Position numbers and translations under genes: made by a program
The notes under the pieces: generated by a model
Told to the model about the DNA's origin: nothing
Database searches by the model: none
Seen by the model: only the letters and a program-made list of their open reading frames with translations
DNA from: a virus
Direction: 5' to 3' (one strand)
IMG/VR virus record: IMGVR_UViG_3300038701_000620
Location: 1 to 26,282 of that record
Length of the DNA: 26,282 nt
Part shown: positions 1 through 6,369 of the stretch, piece by piece
Layout of the letters: every line of letters begins with the position of its first letter
How positions within the stretch are numbered: the first letter of the stretch is position 1

Positions 1-360
1 ACTCACAAGCTCGGCCTTCTTTGGGTCGGGGCGAAGTTTTACCCGACGCCCTCGAACTTCCTGAACGAGGCGGGGGCGCAAGGGATCTCGAAGAGGATCG
101 CTCAAATCCCGAAGGACCTCGTCCTCGGCGAGACCCTGATCCTTCTCGCTCACCCGAAGGTCGTGATCAGGCGACCGCAACTCGGAGACGATCCCGCCTC
201 TTGCGAGGGTCCCGCCGTCTTTTCTTCCTTCCGCGCCGAGCGGATCGAGTATATCGTTCGAGGCGACGAGACCGACGAAGAGATCGAGGCCCTCGAAAAG
301 CGGGGAGTGACGCCCGTGATCGTCGAGAGGTCCGAGACCGGAAAACTTAACTTCACATAG
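1..360 (+). CDS. Conserved hypothetical phage protein, 5'-truncated by the window
   Basis: The frame is open from base 1 to a TAG at 358-360, giving the last 119 codons of a gene whose start lies upstream. The visible part begins THKLGLLWVGAKFYPTPSNF and contains a KDLVLGETLILLAH stretch. I have an impression of small conserved phage proteins with a similar FYPTP segment, but I cannot name a function. No membrane segment or catalytic motif is visible. The next gene starts 2 bases after the stop, so the two are probably co-transcribed. A shorter start at 163 is possible, but the upstream frame has the same codon style, so truncation is the better reading. Confidence 0.75.
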   Translation, partial: THKLGLLWVGAKFYPTPSNFLNEAGAQGISKRIAQIPKDLVLGETLILLAHPKVVIRRPQLGDDPASCEGPAVFSSFRAERIEYIVRGDETDEEIEALEKRGVTPVIVERSETGKLNFT

Positions 361-362
361 AC

Positions 363-683
363 ATGAAAAAAGAAACTTACGCCGATCAGCTTCACCGCAA
401 AGCATACGAGAACGAACACGCCGAAGCCGAGCGAGCCGCCGAGAGGTCCGCCGGTCTGAAGGTCGTCGCCTTCGTCTTCGGGGTCGGCTTGGCCCTTTGC
501 GGGTTCGGGATCTTTTTCGTCCTTGGCGGTTGCGTCTCGGGCGGTTGGCCTTGGGTCGCCCTGCTTTGGCCTTTCGCCGCCGCCGCCGCCGTGACCGTCC
601 TCTCTCTTCTCGCCGCCGCATTCCTCGGACTCGCGAACGGAATGAAGGCGAACCGGGACGACGGGAACGGTTGGCTGAACTGA
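363..683 (+). CDS. Small two-pass membrane protein
   Basis: This 106-residue protein has a charged N-terminal helix rich in Glu, Ala and Arg (about residues 1-30). Two hydrophobic segments follow, at about 32-54 (VVAFVFGVGLALCGFGIFFV) and 62-90 (VALLWPFAAAAAVTVLSLLA), then a short polar tail. That is the layout of a small inner-membrane protein. Function is not recognised. Phage proteins of this shape can be holin-like or membrane accessory proteins, but no lysin lies next to it, so I do not call it a holin. It starts 2 bases after the upstream gene and is followed by a strong terminator, so it ends its transcription unit. Confidence 0.75.
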   Translation: MKKETYADQLHRKAYENEHAEAERAAERSAGLKVVAFVFGVGLALCGFGIFFVLGGCVSGGWPWVALLWPFAAAAAVTVLSLLAAAFLGLANGMKANRDDGNGWLN

Positions 684-718
684 ATCTCGGGGCGAGTTGC
701 CCCGTTGCATGGGTGGAG

Positions 719-751
719 ACCCCCGCTCGGTTCGCGCCGGGCGGGGGTTTT
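719..751 (+). terminator. Rho-independent terminator
   Basis: The arms ACCCCCGC (719-726) and GCGGGGGT (741-748) pair perfectly, with an inner CGG/CCG extension, and are followed by a short T run. It lies 36 bases after the membrane-protein stop. A smaller GGGGC/GCCCC hairpin precedes it at 689-703. Confidence 0.8.
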
Positions 752-826
752 ACTTGGAACGAAAAAGTTTCATTTAGGGGTTGACTCTCCCGGGGAGAAT
801 GGTGTTTTCACGGCGTTATGACAAAC
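737..826 (+). repeat. Terminator-promoter-start cassette, copy 1
   Basis: This stretch runs from the right arm of the terminator through the promoter to the first codons of the next gene, and is closely matched at 20684-20779. Shared blocks are CCGGGCGGGGGT, AAAGTTTCATTTAGGGG directly before the -35, AATGGT before the -10, and GCGTTATG with CAAAC at the start codon. A shorter relative lies at 21600-21665. Confidence 0.75.
781..808 (+). promoter_or_regulatory. Promoter for the gene at 818 (leaderless type)
   Basis: TTGACT at 781-786 and TGTTTT at 803-808 are separated by 16 bases. The -10 aligns with TATTAT in the two related copies at 20756 and 21647. Only 9 bases separate it from the ATG at 818, so the transcript would start at or next to the start codon. 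Confidence 0.7.
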
Positions 827-1177
827 AAAGCAACTCGCCTCCCGGTTCTCTCAACCGCCCTTCTCCCCGGTCCTCTCTTCGAAGAGTATTCCGAGGAAGG
901 TGATCTTTATCACTTCTATTACGTCGCCCTCGAAGTGACGGTCGCCGACGGTCGCCGCTTCGTTCACGATCACCAAGTCGCCGGTTTTTCCGCTCGGGAT
1001 GAAATGGAAGCGTTCGAGGCGAAGGTGAAAGCCCGGGGCGTGATCACGGTCGAGAACGGTTGGAACGAAGCCGTCGAGGGTCCTTCTCTCGAAGAACGCC
1101 TCGGCGCTTACGGGATCGAGTGGGAGCTTGAAGCCCGCGATCGTCACGCCGCGACCGGTTCCTTCCTCCCCGCCTGA
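818..1177 (+). CDS. Hypothetical acidic phage protein
   Basis: The 119-residue product is acidic and mixed alpha/beta in appearance, with segments such as YHFYYVALEVTVADGRRFVH. It has no signal peptide, membrane segment or recognisable catalytic motif, and I cannot assign a family. The ATG at 818 is chosen because a promoter with a -10 ending 9 bases upstream points straight at it and the first codons match the helicase start at 20771. It is a single-gene transcription unit, bounded by the terminator at 719-751 and the one at 1200-1232. Confidence 0.7.
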   Translation: MTNKATRLPVLSTALLPGPLFEEYSEEGDLYHFYYVALEVTVADGRRFVHDHQVAGFSARDEMEAFEAKVKARGVITVENGWNEAVEGPSLEERLGAYGIEWELEARDRHAATGSFLPA

Positions 1178-1199
1178 TCGACCTCGAATCGATCCTTCA

Positions 1200-1232
1200 G
1201 CGCCCGCCCCTGACCCGGGGCGGGCGCTTTTT
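1200..1232 (+). terminator. Rho-independent terminator
   Basis: An 11-bp perfect stem, GCGCCCGCCCC (1200-1210) with GGGGCGGGCGC (1217-1227), is followed by five T. It ends the gene at 818-1177. Confidence 0.9.
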
Positions 1233-1235
1233 AGG

Positions 1236-1264
1236 TTGACGAGTGTTCGCGGGGAACGTAAAGA
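1236..1264 (+). promoter_or_regulatory. Promoter for the scaffold gene
   Basis: TTGACG at 1236-1241 starts 4 bases after the terminator T run. TAAAGA lies at 1259-1264 after a 17-base spacer. Unlike most promoters in the window, about 27 bases separate the -10 from the ATG at 1292, and no Shine-Dalgarno sequence is visible between them. Confidence 0.55.
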
Positions 1265-1291
1265 TCACGCACCGAAACAAATTCCCGACTT

Positions 1292-2116
1292 ATGCTCGAC
1301 CTCAATATTGATAAAGACGAATTCGAAGCCCTTCCCGATCGCCTTCAGGAAGAATACAAAGCCAATTCCGACGGGTCCTTCGACCTGCAAATTCCGACGG
1401 GCCTCGTCCCGAAGAAGAAGGTTGACGAGTTCAGGAAGACGAACGTCACCCTGAAGAAGAAGCTCGAAGCCTTCGGCGACCTCGATCCCGAGGAAGCGAA
1501 GGAAGCCGTCTCGAAGAAGGAAGAACTCGATACTCGGATCGCCGAGGCCGAAGCCGCCGCCGAGGGGAATTCCGCCGAGAAGATCCGCGAGAAGGCCGAG
1601 GAACTCGCGAATCAGCGGGTCGAGAAGGTCAAGAAGACTCACGACGCGCAACTCGCCGCCGTCGTCGGGGAGCGTGACAAGCTGAAGAACAAGCTCGAAA
1701 CGAAGACCCTCGCCGACGCTCTTCGCGCCGCCGGGACTTCCGCCGGGGTTCGAGCCGAAGCAATCGACGACCTGATCGCCCGGGGGACCGGGACCTTCAA
1801 GGTTGACGAGAACGGGAGCCTGATCGCCCTCGAAAGCGACGGCGAGACTCCCCGCCTGAACGACCGGGGCGACGCCTTCGGTCCCTCCGACTTCGTCGGT
1901 CAACTCACCAAGTCCGCGCCTCACTTGTTCGGCGAGACGAAGGGCTCGGAGACCCGGGGGAGCGGAGCGGGGTCGAGCGCCTCGGCCTCGGGAATCAACC
2001 CTTGGATGAAAGAGACCCTGAACGTCACAATGCAAGGCAAGATCATGAGCGAGGATCCGCAACGGGCGAAGGCCCTCGCCGCGAAGGCCGGAAAGGTCCT
2101 CGTGATTACTAAGTGA
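1292..2116 (+). CDS. Capsid assembly scaffold-like protein
   Basis: The 274-residue product is highly charged. Residues about 45-140 are rich in Glu, Lys and Ala and should form a long coiled coil (for example VDEFRKTNVTLKKKLEAFGD). A small C-terminal region ends in KAGKVLVITK. This architecture and its place ahead of the major capsid gene fit a procapsid scaffold, which chaperones capsid subunit assembly and leaves before or during DNA packaging. There is no sequence-specific signature of a named scaffold family, so the call rests on shape and position. Two unrelated genes (2184-3742) separate it from the capsid gene, which is unusual. Confidence 0.7.
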   Translation: MLDLNIDKDEFEALPDRLQEEYKANSDGSFDLQIPTGLVPKKKVDEFRKTNVTLKKKLEAFGDLDPEEAKEAVSKKEELDTRIAEAEAAAEGNSAEKIREKAEELANQRVEKVKKTHDAQLAAVVGERDKLKNKLETKTLADALRAAGTSAGVRAEAIDDLIARGTGTFKVDENGSLIALESDGETPRLNDRGDAFGPSDFVGQLTKSAPHLFGETKGSETRGSGAGSSASASGINPWMKETLNVTMQGKIMSEDPQRAKALAAKAGKVLVITK

Positions 2117-2142
2117 CCAATATTCACGCCCTGAGATTCTAA

Positions 2143-2183
2143 TTGACGCGCCCCCGTTCTAGTATTAGGACGGGGGCGTTCTT
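2143..2183 (+). promoter_or_regulatory. Promoter overlapping a terminator-like hairpin
   Basis: TTGACG (2143-2148) is followed by a perfect 9-bp hairpin: CGCCCCCGT at 2149-2157 and ACGGGGGCG at 2170-2178. TTCTT and the ATG at 2184 come next. A possible -10 (TTAGGA at 2165-2170) sits at the loop and right arm. The same DNA may end the scaffold transcript and start the next one with a very short leader. Confidence 0.5.
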
Positions 2184-2678
2184 ATGTCCAAAGCGAGTTA
2201 TTCAAAGCAAGACCGCGCCGTGATTGTAACGCTCCGAGACTCGGGGAAGTCATGGCAACAAACCGCAAAGGAAGCATCGGAAAAGATCGGGAGACATATC
2301 TCGGACAATGCCGCCCGCTTCCAATATCAACAAGAGAAAGGATCAGGCCGACCTCGACCGACGACCCGCGCCGGACGCGCCGCCGCTACCAAGTCCAATA
2401 AGCGAAAAGGTCACTCCCTCGAAGAGTTCAGGAAGACCTTCGACGTCGCGCAAAAGATCCGCGACAAGGTCGTCGAGCTTCTGAACAATGGGGGCGAGGA
2501 ATATTGGACCGACGACGAATTCCGTCAACTTTGCGGGGTCTCGGTTCAGAATTGGAGACGTCACGCCGAACTCGACGAGTTCAAAGATTATCAATTCAGA
2601 AAGCCGGGCTTCCATGCTTGGGCTCCCCCTTCCGTCGTGGAGGAAATGAAAGAGATCACCGGTCACGCCGGACACTGA
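2184..2678 (+). CDS. HTH-type DNA-binding protein
   Basis: The 164-residue product opens with a basic helix-turn-helix-like segment (about residues 5-50, including SWQQTAKEASEKIGRHISDN). A Lys/Arg-rich linker follows (about 52-80), then a second helical segment (DDEFRQLCGVSVQNWRRH, about 113-131) that again looks like a DNA-recognition helix. It is probably a sequence-specific DNA-binding protein. It precedes a metallophosphoesterase gene by 32 bases, so the pair may work together, for example with this protein supplying DNA targeting. A small-terminase role was considered because of the HTH, but no large terminase is adjacent and the size and order do not settle it. Confidence 0.6.
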   Translation: MSKASYSKQDRAVIVTLRDSGKSWQQTAKEASEKIGRHISDNAARFQYQQEKGSGRPRPTTRAGRAAATKSNKRKGHSLEEFRKTFDVAQKIRDKVVELLNNGGEEYWTDDEFRQLCGVSVQNWRRHAELDEFKDYQFRKPGFHAWAPPSVVEEMKEITGHAGH

Positions 2679-2710
2679 TCGCCGAACCCAAACCGAAAGG
2701 AACCGAACCA

Positions 2711-3742
2711 ATGCCAAAGCCGCCGAAAGGAAAAAACCTCGCCGACTTCGCGAAGGGCCTCGTTGACGAAGCCCAAGCCGAGAAGGAAGCCGCAACCCTC
2801 GCCGCGAAGGCAAAGCTTCGACGGTCCGAGATCAAGATCCGCAACCTCGAAAAGGACAACCTCGAATTGCTCGACCAATTCAACGGGCTCCGAAAGGCGA
2901 GCTACCCGAAGCCGGTCGTTCACCCGCGAGACGGTCGGCCCGGGAGAGGTAAGGACGATTGGATTCGTGTAATCATTCCCGACGTTCACGCCGCCGTTAT
3001 GGACCGCCCCGCCGTCGAGGCTTGCCTTCAAGAGGTCCGCCGCCTTGCTCCCGACGAAGTCGTGATCATGGGTGACCTTCTCGAATGCGGCGGGTTCCTC
3101 GCGAACCATATGACTCTCGGATACGTCTCGCAAACCGAGGTCACCTATCAACAAGACGTGACGGAGGCGACTTGGTTCCTCGACGAACTCGCGAAGGCCG
3201 CGCCCTCGGCCCGGGTTCACTATCTCGAAGGGAATCACGAAGACCGGGTCGAACGATGGTGCGTCGATCAGACGCAACGGCACGAACGCGAGGCCGAGTT
3301 CCTCCGTCAACTCGTCTCGCCCGAGTTCCTTCTGAACCTCGCCGAGAGGGGGATTGCGTATTACCGCCGGGGCGAGCGATATCACGACCTCGAAGAGCCG
3401 GGAATGATCAAGCTCGGGAAGGTCTTCTTCGTTCACGAATTGAGCGGGGCGAAGAACGCCGCCATGAATTCGCTTCAGTCGGTCGCCGCGAACGTGAACT
3501 TCGCTCACACTCACCGCGAGGATTCCGCCTCGCTCGTAATGACCGGGGTCGGCCTCGTCAAGGCTTGGAATGCCGGTTGCCTTTGTCGCCGTCAACCCCT
3601 TTGGCGACACTCGAATCCGACGAATTGGTCTCATGGCTTCGCGGTCGAGTTCGTCAACAAGTCGGGCGAGTTCCTTCACGTCAACGTTCCGATTTGGAAA
3701 GGAAAATCTCTCATGGGGTCGTTCCTCGGAGCCCTGAAATAA
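2711..3742 (+). CDS. Calcineurin-like metallophosphoesterase
   Basis: The frame is open further upstream, but the ATG at 2711 is preferred: it follows an AAAGGA element, and upstream translation would overlap the HTH gene. Residues 1-75 are a charged helical segment. The phosphoesterase core follows, with IPDVH (Asp91, His93), the GDLLE motif (Asp122), GNHED (Asn175, His176) and a late FAHTHRED histidine motif. Together these are the metal-binding set of the family. Such enzymes hydrolyse phosphomono- or diesters, including nucleic acid or nucleotide substrates; the substrate here is unknown. At 343 residues it is a usual length for phage members. It is followed by a strong terminator. Confidence 0.85.
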   Translation: MPKPPKGKNLADFAKGLVDEAQAEKEAATLAAKAKLRRSEIKIRNLEKDNLELLDQFNGLRKASYPKPVVHPRDGRPGRGKDDWIRVIIPDVHAAVMDRPAVEACLQEVRRLAPDEVVIMGDLLECGGFLANHMTLGYVSQTEVTYQQDVTEATWFLDELAKAAPSARVHYLEGNHEDRVERWCVDQTQRHEREAEFLRQLVSPEFLLNLAERGIAYYRRGERYHDLEEPGMIKLGKVFFVHELSGAKNAAMNSLQSVAANVNFAHTHREDSASLVMTGVGLVKAWNAGCLCRRQPLWRHSNPTNWSHGFAVEFVNKSGEFLHVNVPIWKGKSLMGSFLGALK

Positions 3743-3766
3743 AGGGGCCGGACGTCAATCAACAAG

Positions 3767-3794
3767 AAAAGGGGCGGGTTCGCCCCTTTTTTTT
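3767..3794 (+). terminator. Rho-independent terminator
   Basis: AAAAGGGGCG (3767-3776) and CGCCCCTTTT (3781-3790) form a 10-bp stem with a GGTT loop and a run of eight T. It ends the phosphoesterase transcript. The -35 of the capsid promoter begins 2 bases after the T run. Confidence 0.92.
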
Positions 3795-3795
3795 G

Positions 3796-3824
3796 TTGAC
3801 GGTGATCGCCTGAACGCTTAGACC
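3796..3824 (+). promoter_or_regulatory. Probable promoter of the major capsid gene
   Basis: TTGACG (3796-3801) and TAGACC (3819-3824) are separated by 17 bases, directly behind the terminator. The first ATG served is at 3940, which would leave a leader of roughly 110 bases. Confidence 0.5.
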
Positions 3825-3939
3825 TCGTTCGTCTTCAATTGAGAAGCTCGACCGCCGGGGGCGGTTTTGAGGAACGACGCCGGGGGCGTCTCTCGGATTC
3901 GAAGCGCGAACCGAACCAAACCGAACCACACTTAGACCA
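3825..3939 (+). promoter_or_regulatory. Structured leader of the major capsid mRNA
   Basis: Two small hairpins with the same GGG loop lie in tandem: ACCGCC/GGCGGT at 3851-3865 and GACGCC/GGCGTC at 3876-3890. After them comes an A/C-rich stretch up to the ATG with no Shine-Dalgarno sequence. CTTAGACC occurs both at the promoter (3817) and directly before the ATG (3931). The hairpins could stabilise the mRNA 5' end; no ORF is visible here. Confidence 0.45.
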
Positions 3940-4956
3940 ATGGCAAAGACCCTTGTTTCCGACGTAGTGATTCCCGACGTTTGGGTTCCGTATGTGATCG
4001 AGCGAACCGCCGAGCTTACGGAATTCATCACTTCGGGGATCGTGCAAAACGACTCCCAATTCGACTCCCTGATTCAGGACGGCGGGAAGTTCATCGATAT
4101 GCCCTTCTGGACCGACCTCGACGGAGACGACGAAGTCCCCGACGACGGCTCGTCCCTCACCCCCGGCAAGATCACCGCCGACCAAGACGTCGCCGTGAAA
4201 GTGATCCGCGCCCGGGCTTGGGCTTACAACGACCTCGCCGGTCTTCTCGCGGGCTCCGACCCCGGGGGCGCAATCGGCGATCTCGTCGCCGCTTACAAAG
4301 CCCGCCGCCTTCAGGCGCAACTCTTCTCGACGCTGAAGGGCGTCTTCGCCGCCGCTTCGATGGCGGTGAACACCCTCGACCTTCACGTCGCAAGCGGGGG
4401 CGCGACTCCGACCTCGGCGAACATCCTGACCGGGACGACCTTCATTGACGGCAAGCAAAAGCTCGGCGATCGCTCCCGTCGGCTTACCGCGATCATCGTT
4501 CACTCGGCGGTCGAGGCCCTGCTTCGCAAGCTCGGCCTGATCGACACGATCCGCGATCAGGACGGACAAGTCATGATCGAGTCCTTCCAAGGGCTTCGCC
4601 TGATCGTTGACGACACTTGCCCGACCGAGACCGTCGATTCGAAGACGGTTTACACGTCCTACCTCTTCGGGCAAGGCGCGATTGCAATGGGCAACTACCG
4701 CGACGCCGAGCCGCTCGACGGCGGATTCGGAACGTGGGAAGTCGAGTTCGAGCGCGACGCCCTCGCGGGAGACACGAACCTCGTTCACCGTTGGGGTAAC
4801 TTCATGCACCCTCGGGGCGTGAAGTTCGCAAACGACACGATCACCGGCAAGTTCCCCTCGAACTCCGACCTCGAAGTCGCGGCGAATTGGGTCCGCGTTT
4901 GGGAGTCGAAGAACGTCCCGATCGTCCGCATTCGCTCGAACGTGATCAGCCTCTAA
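3940..4956 (+). CDS. Major capsid protein (Gp13-like coat family)
   Basis: The 338-residue product matches the family of phage coat proteins that opens with a VIPDVWVPYVIERTAEL-type segment and continues with SGIVQNDSQFDSLIQDGGK, MPFWTDLDGDDEV, the LTPGKITADQDVAV segment and AYNDLAGLLAGSDP. In this family these blocks form the HK97-like shell subunit. The C-terminal half, with RGVKFANDTITGKFPSN and WVRVWESKNVPI, is also typical. Length is normal for the family. It has its own promoter and terminator, as expected for the most abundant virion protein. The ATG follows an A/C-rich leader without a Shine-Dalgarno sequence. Confidence 0.92.
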   Translation: MAKTLVSDVVIPDVWVPYVIERTAELTEFITSGIVQNDSQFDSLIQDGGKFIDMPFWTDLDGDDEVPDDGSSLTPGKITADQDVAVKVIRARAWAYNDLAGLLAGSDPGGAIGDLVAAYKARRLQAQLFSTLKGVFAAASMAVNTLDLHVASGGATPTSANILTGTTFIDGKQKLGDRSRRLTAIIVHSAVEALLRKLGLIDTIRDQDGQVMIESFQGLRLIVDDTCPTETVDSKTVYTSYLFGQGAIAMGNYRDAEPLDGGFGTWEVEFERDALAGDTNLVHRWGNFMHPRGVKFANDTITGKFPSNSDLEVAANWVRVWESKNVPIVRIRSNVISL

Positions 4957-4985
4957 TCGGGCCGAACCCGTAAAGCCTCAACCTG

Positions 4986-5016
4986 AAGGGGGCGGGGCGC
5001 AAAGTCCCGCCCCTTT
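4986..5016 (+). terminator. Rho-independent terminator after the capsid gene
   Basis: GGGGCGGG (4989-4996) and CCCGCCCC (5006-5013) form an 8-bp stem, followed by TTTCTATT. Confidence 0.85.
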
Positions 5017-5019
5017 CTA

Positions 5020-5047
5020 TTCAACCGAGACCTCTACAACCTACTTC
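5020..5047 (+). promoter_or_regulatory. Weak candidate promoter
   Basis: TTCAAC (5020-5025) and TACTTC (5042-5047) are 16 bases apart, and the -10 ends 5 bases before the ATG at 5053. The elements are poor matches; the main support is the same geometry as the stronger leaderless promoters here. Confidence 0.35.
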
Positions 5048-5052
5048 GAACC

Positions 5053-5673
5053 ATGTCCAAAGACACTATCTCAAAACTTCGGAACCGCGCCGCCGGGGGG
5101 ATCCTCCCCGCAATGGCGGTTCTCGCCCTCACGGGTCAACTCGCCGACGGCGACACGTTCGTCCTTGACGGGACGACTTACGAGGCCGATGACGACTCGA
5201 CGGTCACCGCCGGGAACGTCGCCGTCGATATCACCGCGAACGCCTCCGTCGCCGACGACTTCGACGATCTCGTCGCCGCCGTCAAAGCGAATCAGGGGGA
5301 CGACTTCCGCGCAATCGACGGAGCGACCTACGCCGCCTTTGTCAGCCGAAAGGCCGGTCCCTTCGATTCCGCCGCGACCGTCGCCGCCGGGGCGACTCTC
5401 GTCGAGACCGCGCCGGACGAGCCCGCCGCCGACGCGAATCTCGCCGTCATGGCAAGCCGCGCCGCCGTCGCCGGGGAAGTGACGCAAGCCGTCATGGCTT
5501 TCGCGCTTGGCCGGACGCCGTCGAGCGTGATCGCTCAAGTCCGAACCGCCGCCGGGGTCGTCAAGGCTTGGGACGGCGTCCTCGCGATCGACGGCGAAGT
5601 CGTGACCCTCGACAATGCCGGGACGACCGATTGGGCCGCGACCGACGTCGTGACGATCCTCGCCGCATTCTGA
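5053..5673 (+). CDS. Putative head decoration or structural protein
   Basis: The 206-residue product is rich in Ala, Asp, Val and Thr. It has a beta-rich domain at about residues 32-90 (GDTFVLDGTTYEAD and then AVDITANASVADDFDDLV). This pattern (GD-T-F, G-T-Y, then a helical LVAAVKAN stretch) recurs in the protein at 6370-7092 and is common in phage surface proteins. Directly behind the capsid gene and in its own unit, it is probably a capsid-associated or decoration protein. No enzymatic motif is visible, and the function is inferred from position and composition only. Confidence 0.65.
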   Translation: MSKDTISKLRNRAAGGILPAMAVLALTGQLADGDTFVLDGTTYEADDDSTVTAGNVAVDITANASVADDFDDLVAAVKANQGDDFRAIDGATYAAFVSRKAGPFDSAATVAAGATLVETAPDEPAADANLAVMASRAAVAGEVTQAVMAFALGRTPSSVIAQVRTAAGVVKAWDGVLAIDGEVVTLDNAGTTDWAATDVVTILAAF

Positions 5674-5699
5674 AGCCGAATCGGCTTTCCGTAGAAAAG

Positions 5700-5730
5700 A
5701 AAGGGCGTCCTTCACGGGACGCCCTTTTTT
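5700..5730 (+). terminator. Rho-independent terminator
   Basis: AAAGGGCGTCC (5700-5710) and GGACGCCCTTT (5717-5727) form an 11-bp stem with a 6-base loop and a run of T to 5730. A smaller AAGCCGA/TCGGCTT hairpin precedes it just after the stop codon. Confidence 0.92.
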
Positions 5731-5734
5731 CGTC

Positions 5735-5763
5735 TCGACAAATCTCGTCCTCGCCCCTACGGT
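5735..5763 (+). promoter_or_regulatory. Promoter for the gene at 5771 (leaderless type)
   Basis: TCGACA (5735-5740) and TACGGT (5758-5763) are 17 bases apart. Seven bases separate the -10 from the ATG at 5771, and there is no room for a Shine-Dalgarno sequence. Confidence 0.55.
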
Positions 5764-5770
5764 CCGCGAC

Positions 5771-6331
5771 ATGACCTCACCGACCGCCGACAAGATCGAC
5801 CCGACCCGAACGATGAAAACTCACGTCTCGGAAATGTCCCCCGCCGAGCGCCTTGCAATGTACGACGCCCGCGCCCGCGAAGCGAACGCCGGACTCGCCC
5901 CCGTGACGCCCTCCGAACCCGAGCCGAAGAAGCTGACCTTCGAGAACCTTTGCGGGGTCGTTCTCGACGTCGTGAAGGACTTCACCGCGAAGGGATATCA
6001 CCCGACGACGATCTCCCCCGATCACGTCGTCGAGAAGGCCCGTCAACGCTTCCCCGACGGCGTGACGCTTGTCGGGGAAGAGGTTTCGATCGAAGACACT
6101 CCCGACGCCGACCCTCTTCGCCTTGACCGCGTGAAGGGCGCAGACGAGGGAGGGGGCGACGGAATGACCGAGGGCGGGAACCCGATCGGATCCGAAGCCG
6201 CCGCCGAGGAAGTGACCGAGGCGAACGAGAAAGCCGCCCCGAAGAAGAAGACCGCCGCCCCGAAGGGACCGCCCGCCAAGAAGGCCCCGAAGCGCAAGCC
6301 CGCCGGGCCGAGCCCGACGCCGAAATCCTGA
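5771..6331 (+). CDS. Head-region protein with a histone H1-like basic tail
   Basis: The 186-residue product has an ordered-looking N-terminal half (KLTFENLCGVVLDVVKDF and later VEKARQRFPDGVTLVG). An acidic Gly/Glu linker follows at about 115-150, then a Lys/Pro/Ala-rich tail at about 155-186 (KKKTAAPKGPPAKKAPKRKP). The tail resembles those of histone H1-like bacterial and phage proteins and should bind nucleic acid or acidic protein surfaces. The N-terminal half is not recognised. It may package with the genome or serve as an internal head protein, but that is inference. The next gene starts 38 bases downstream, probably in the same unit. Confidence 0.6.
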   Translation: MTSPTADKIDPTRTMKTHVSEMSPAERLAMYDARAREANAGLAPVTPSEPEPKKLTFENLCGVVLDVVKDFTAKGYHPTTISPDHVVEKARQRFPDGVTLVGEEVSIEDTPDADPLRLDRVKGADEGGGDGMTEGGNPIGSEAAAEEVTEANEKAAPKKKTAAPKGPPAKKAPKRKPAGPSPTPKS

Positions 6332-6369
6332 CCCATCTCCCGAACCTCCGAACCTGAACTCTTGAATCA

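Noticed and set aside
3841-3890. Rho-independent terminator between the capsid promoter and gene
   Set aside because: The hairpins have 6-bp stems and at most four T after the first, and the capsid gene must be transcribed through them if the promoter at 3796 is used. They are treated as leader structure.
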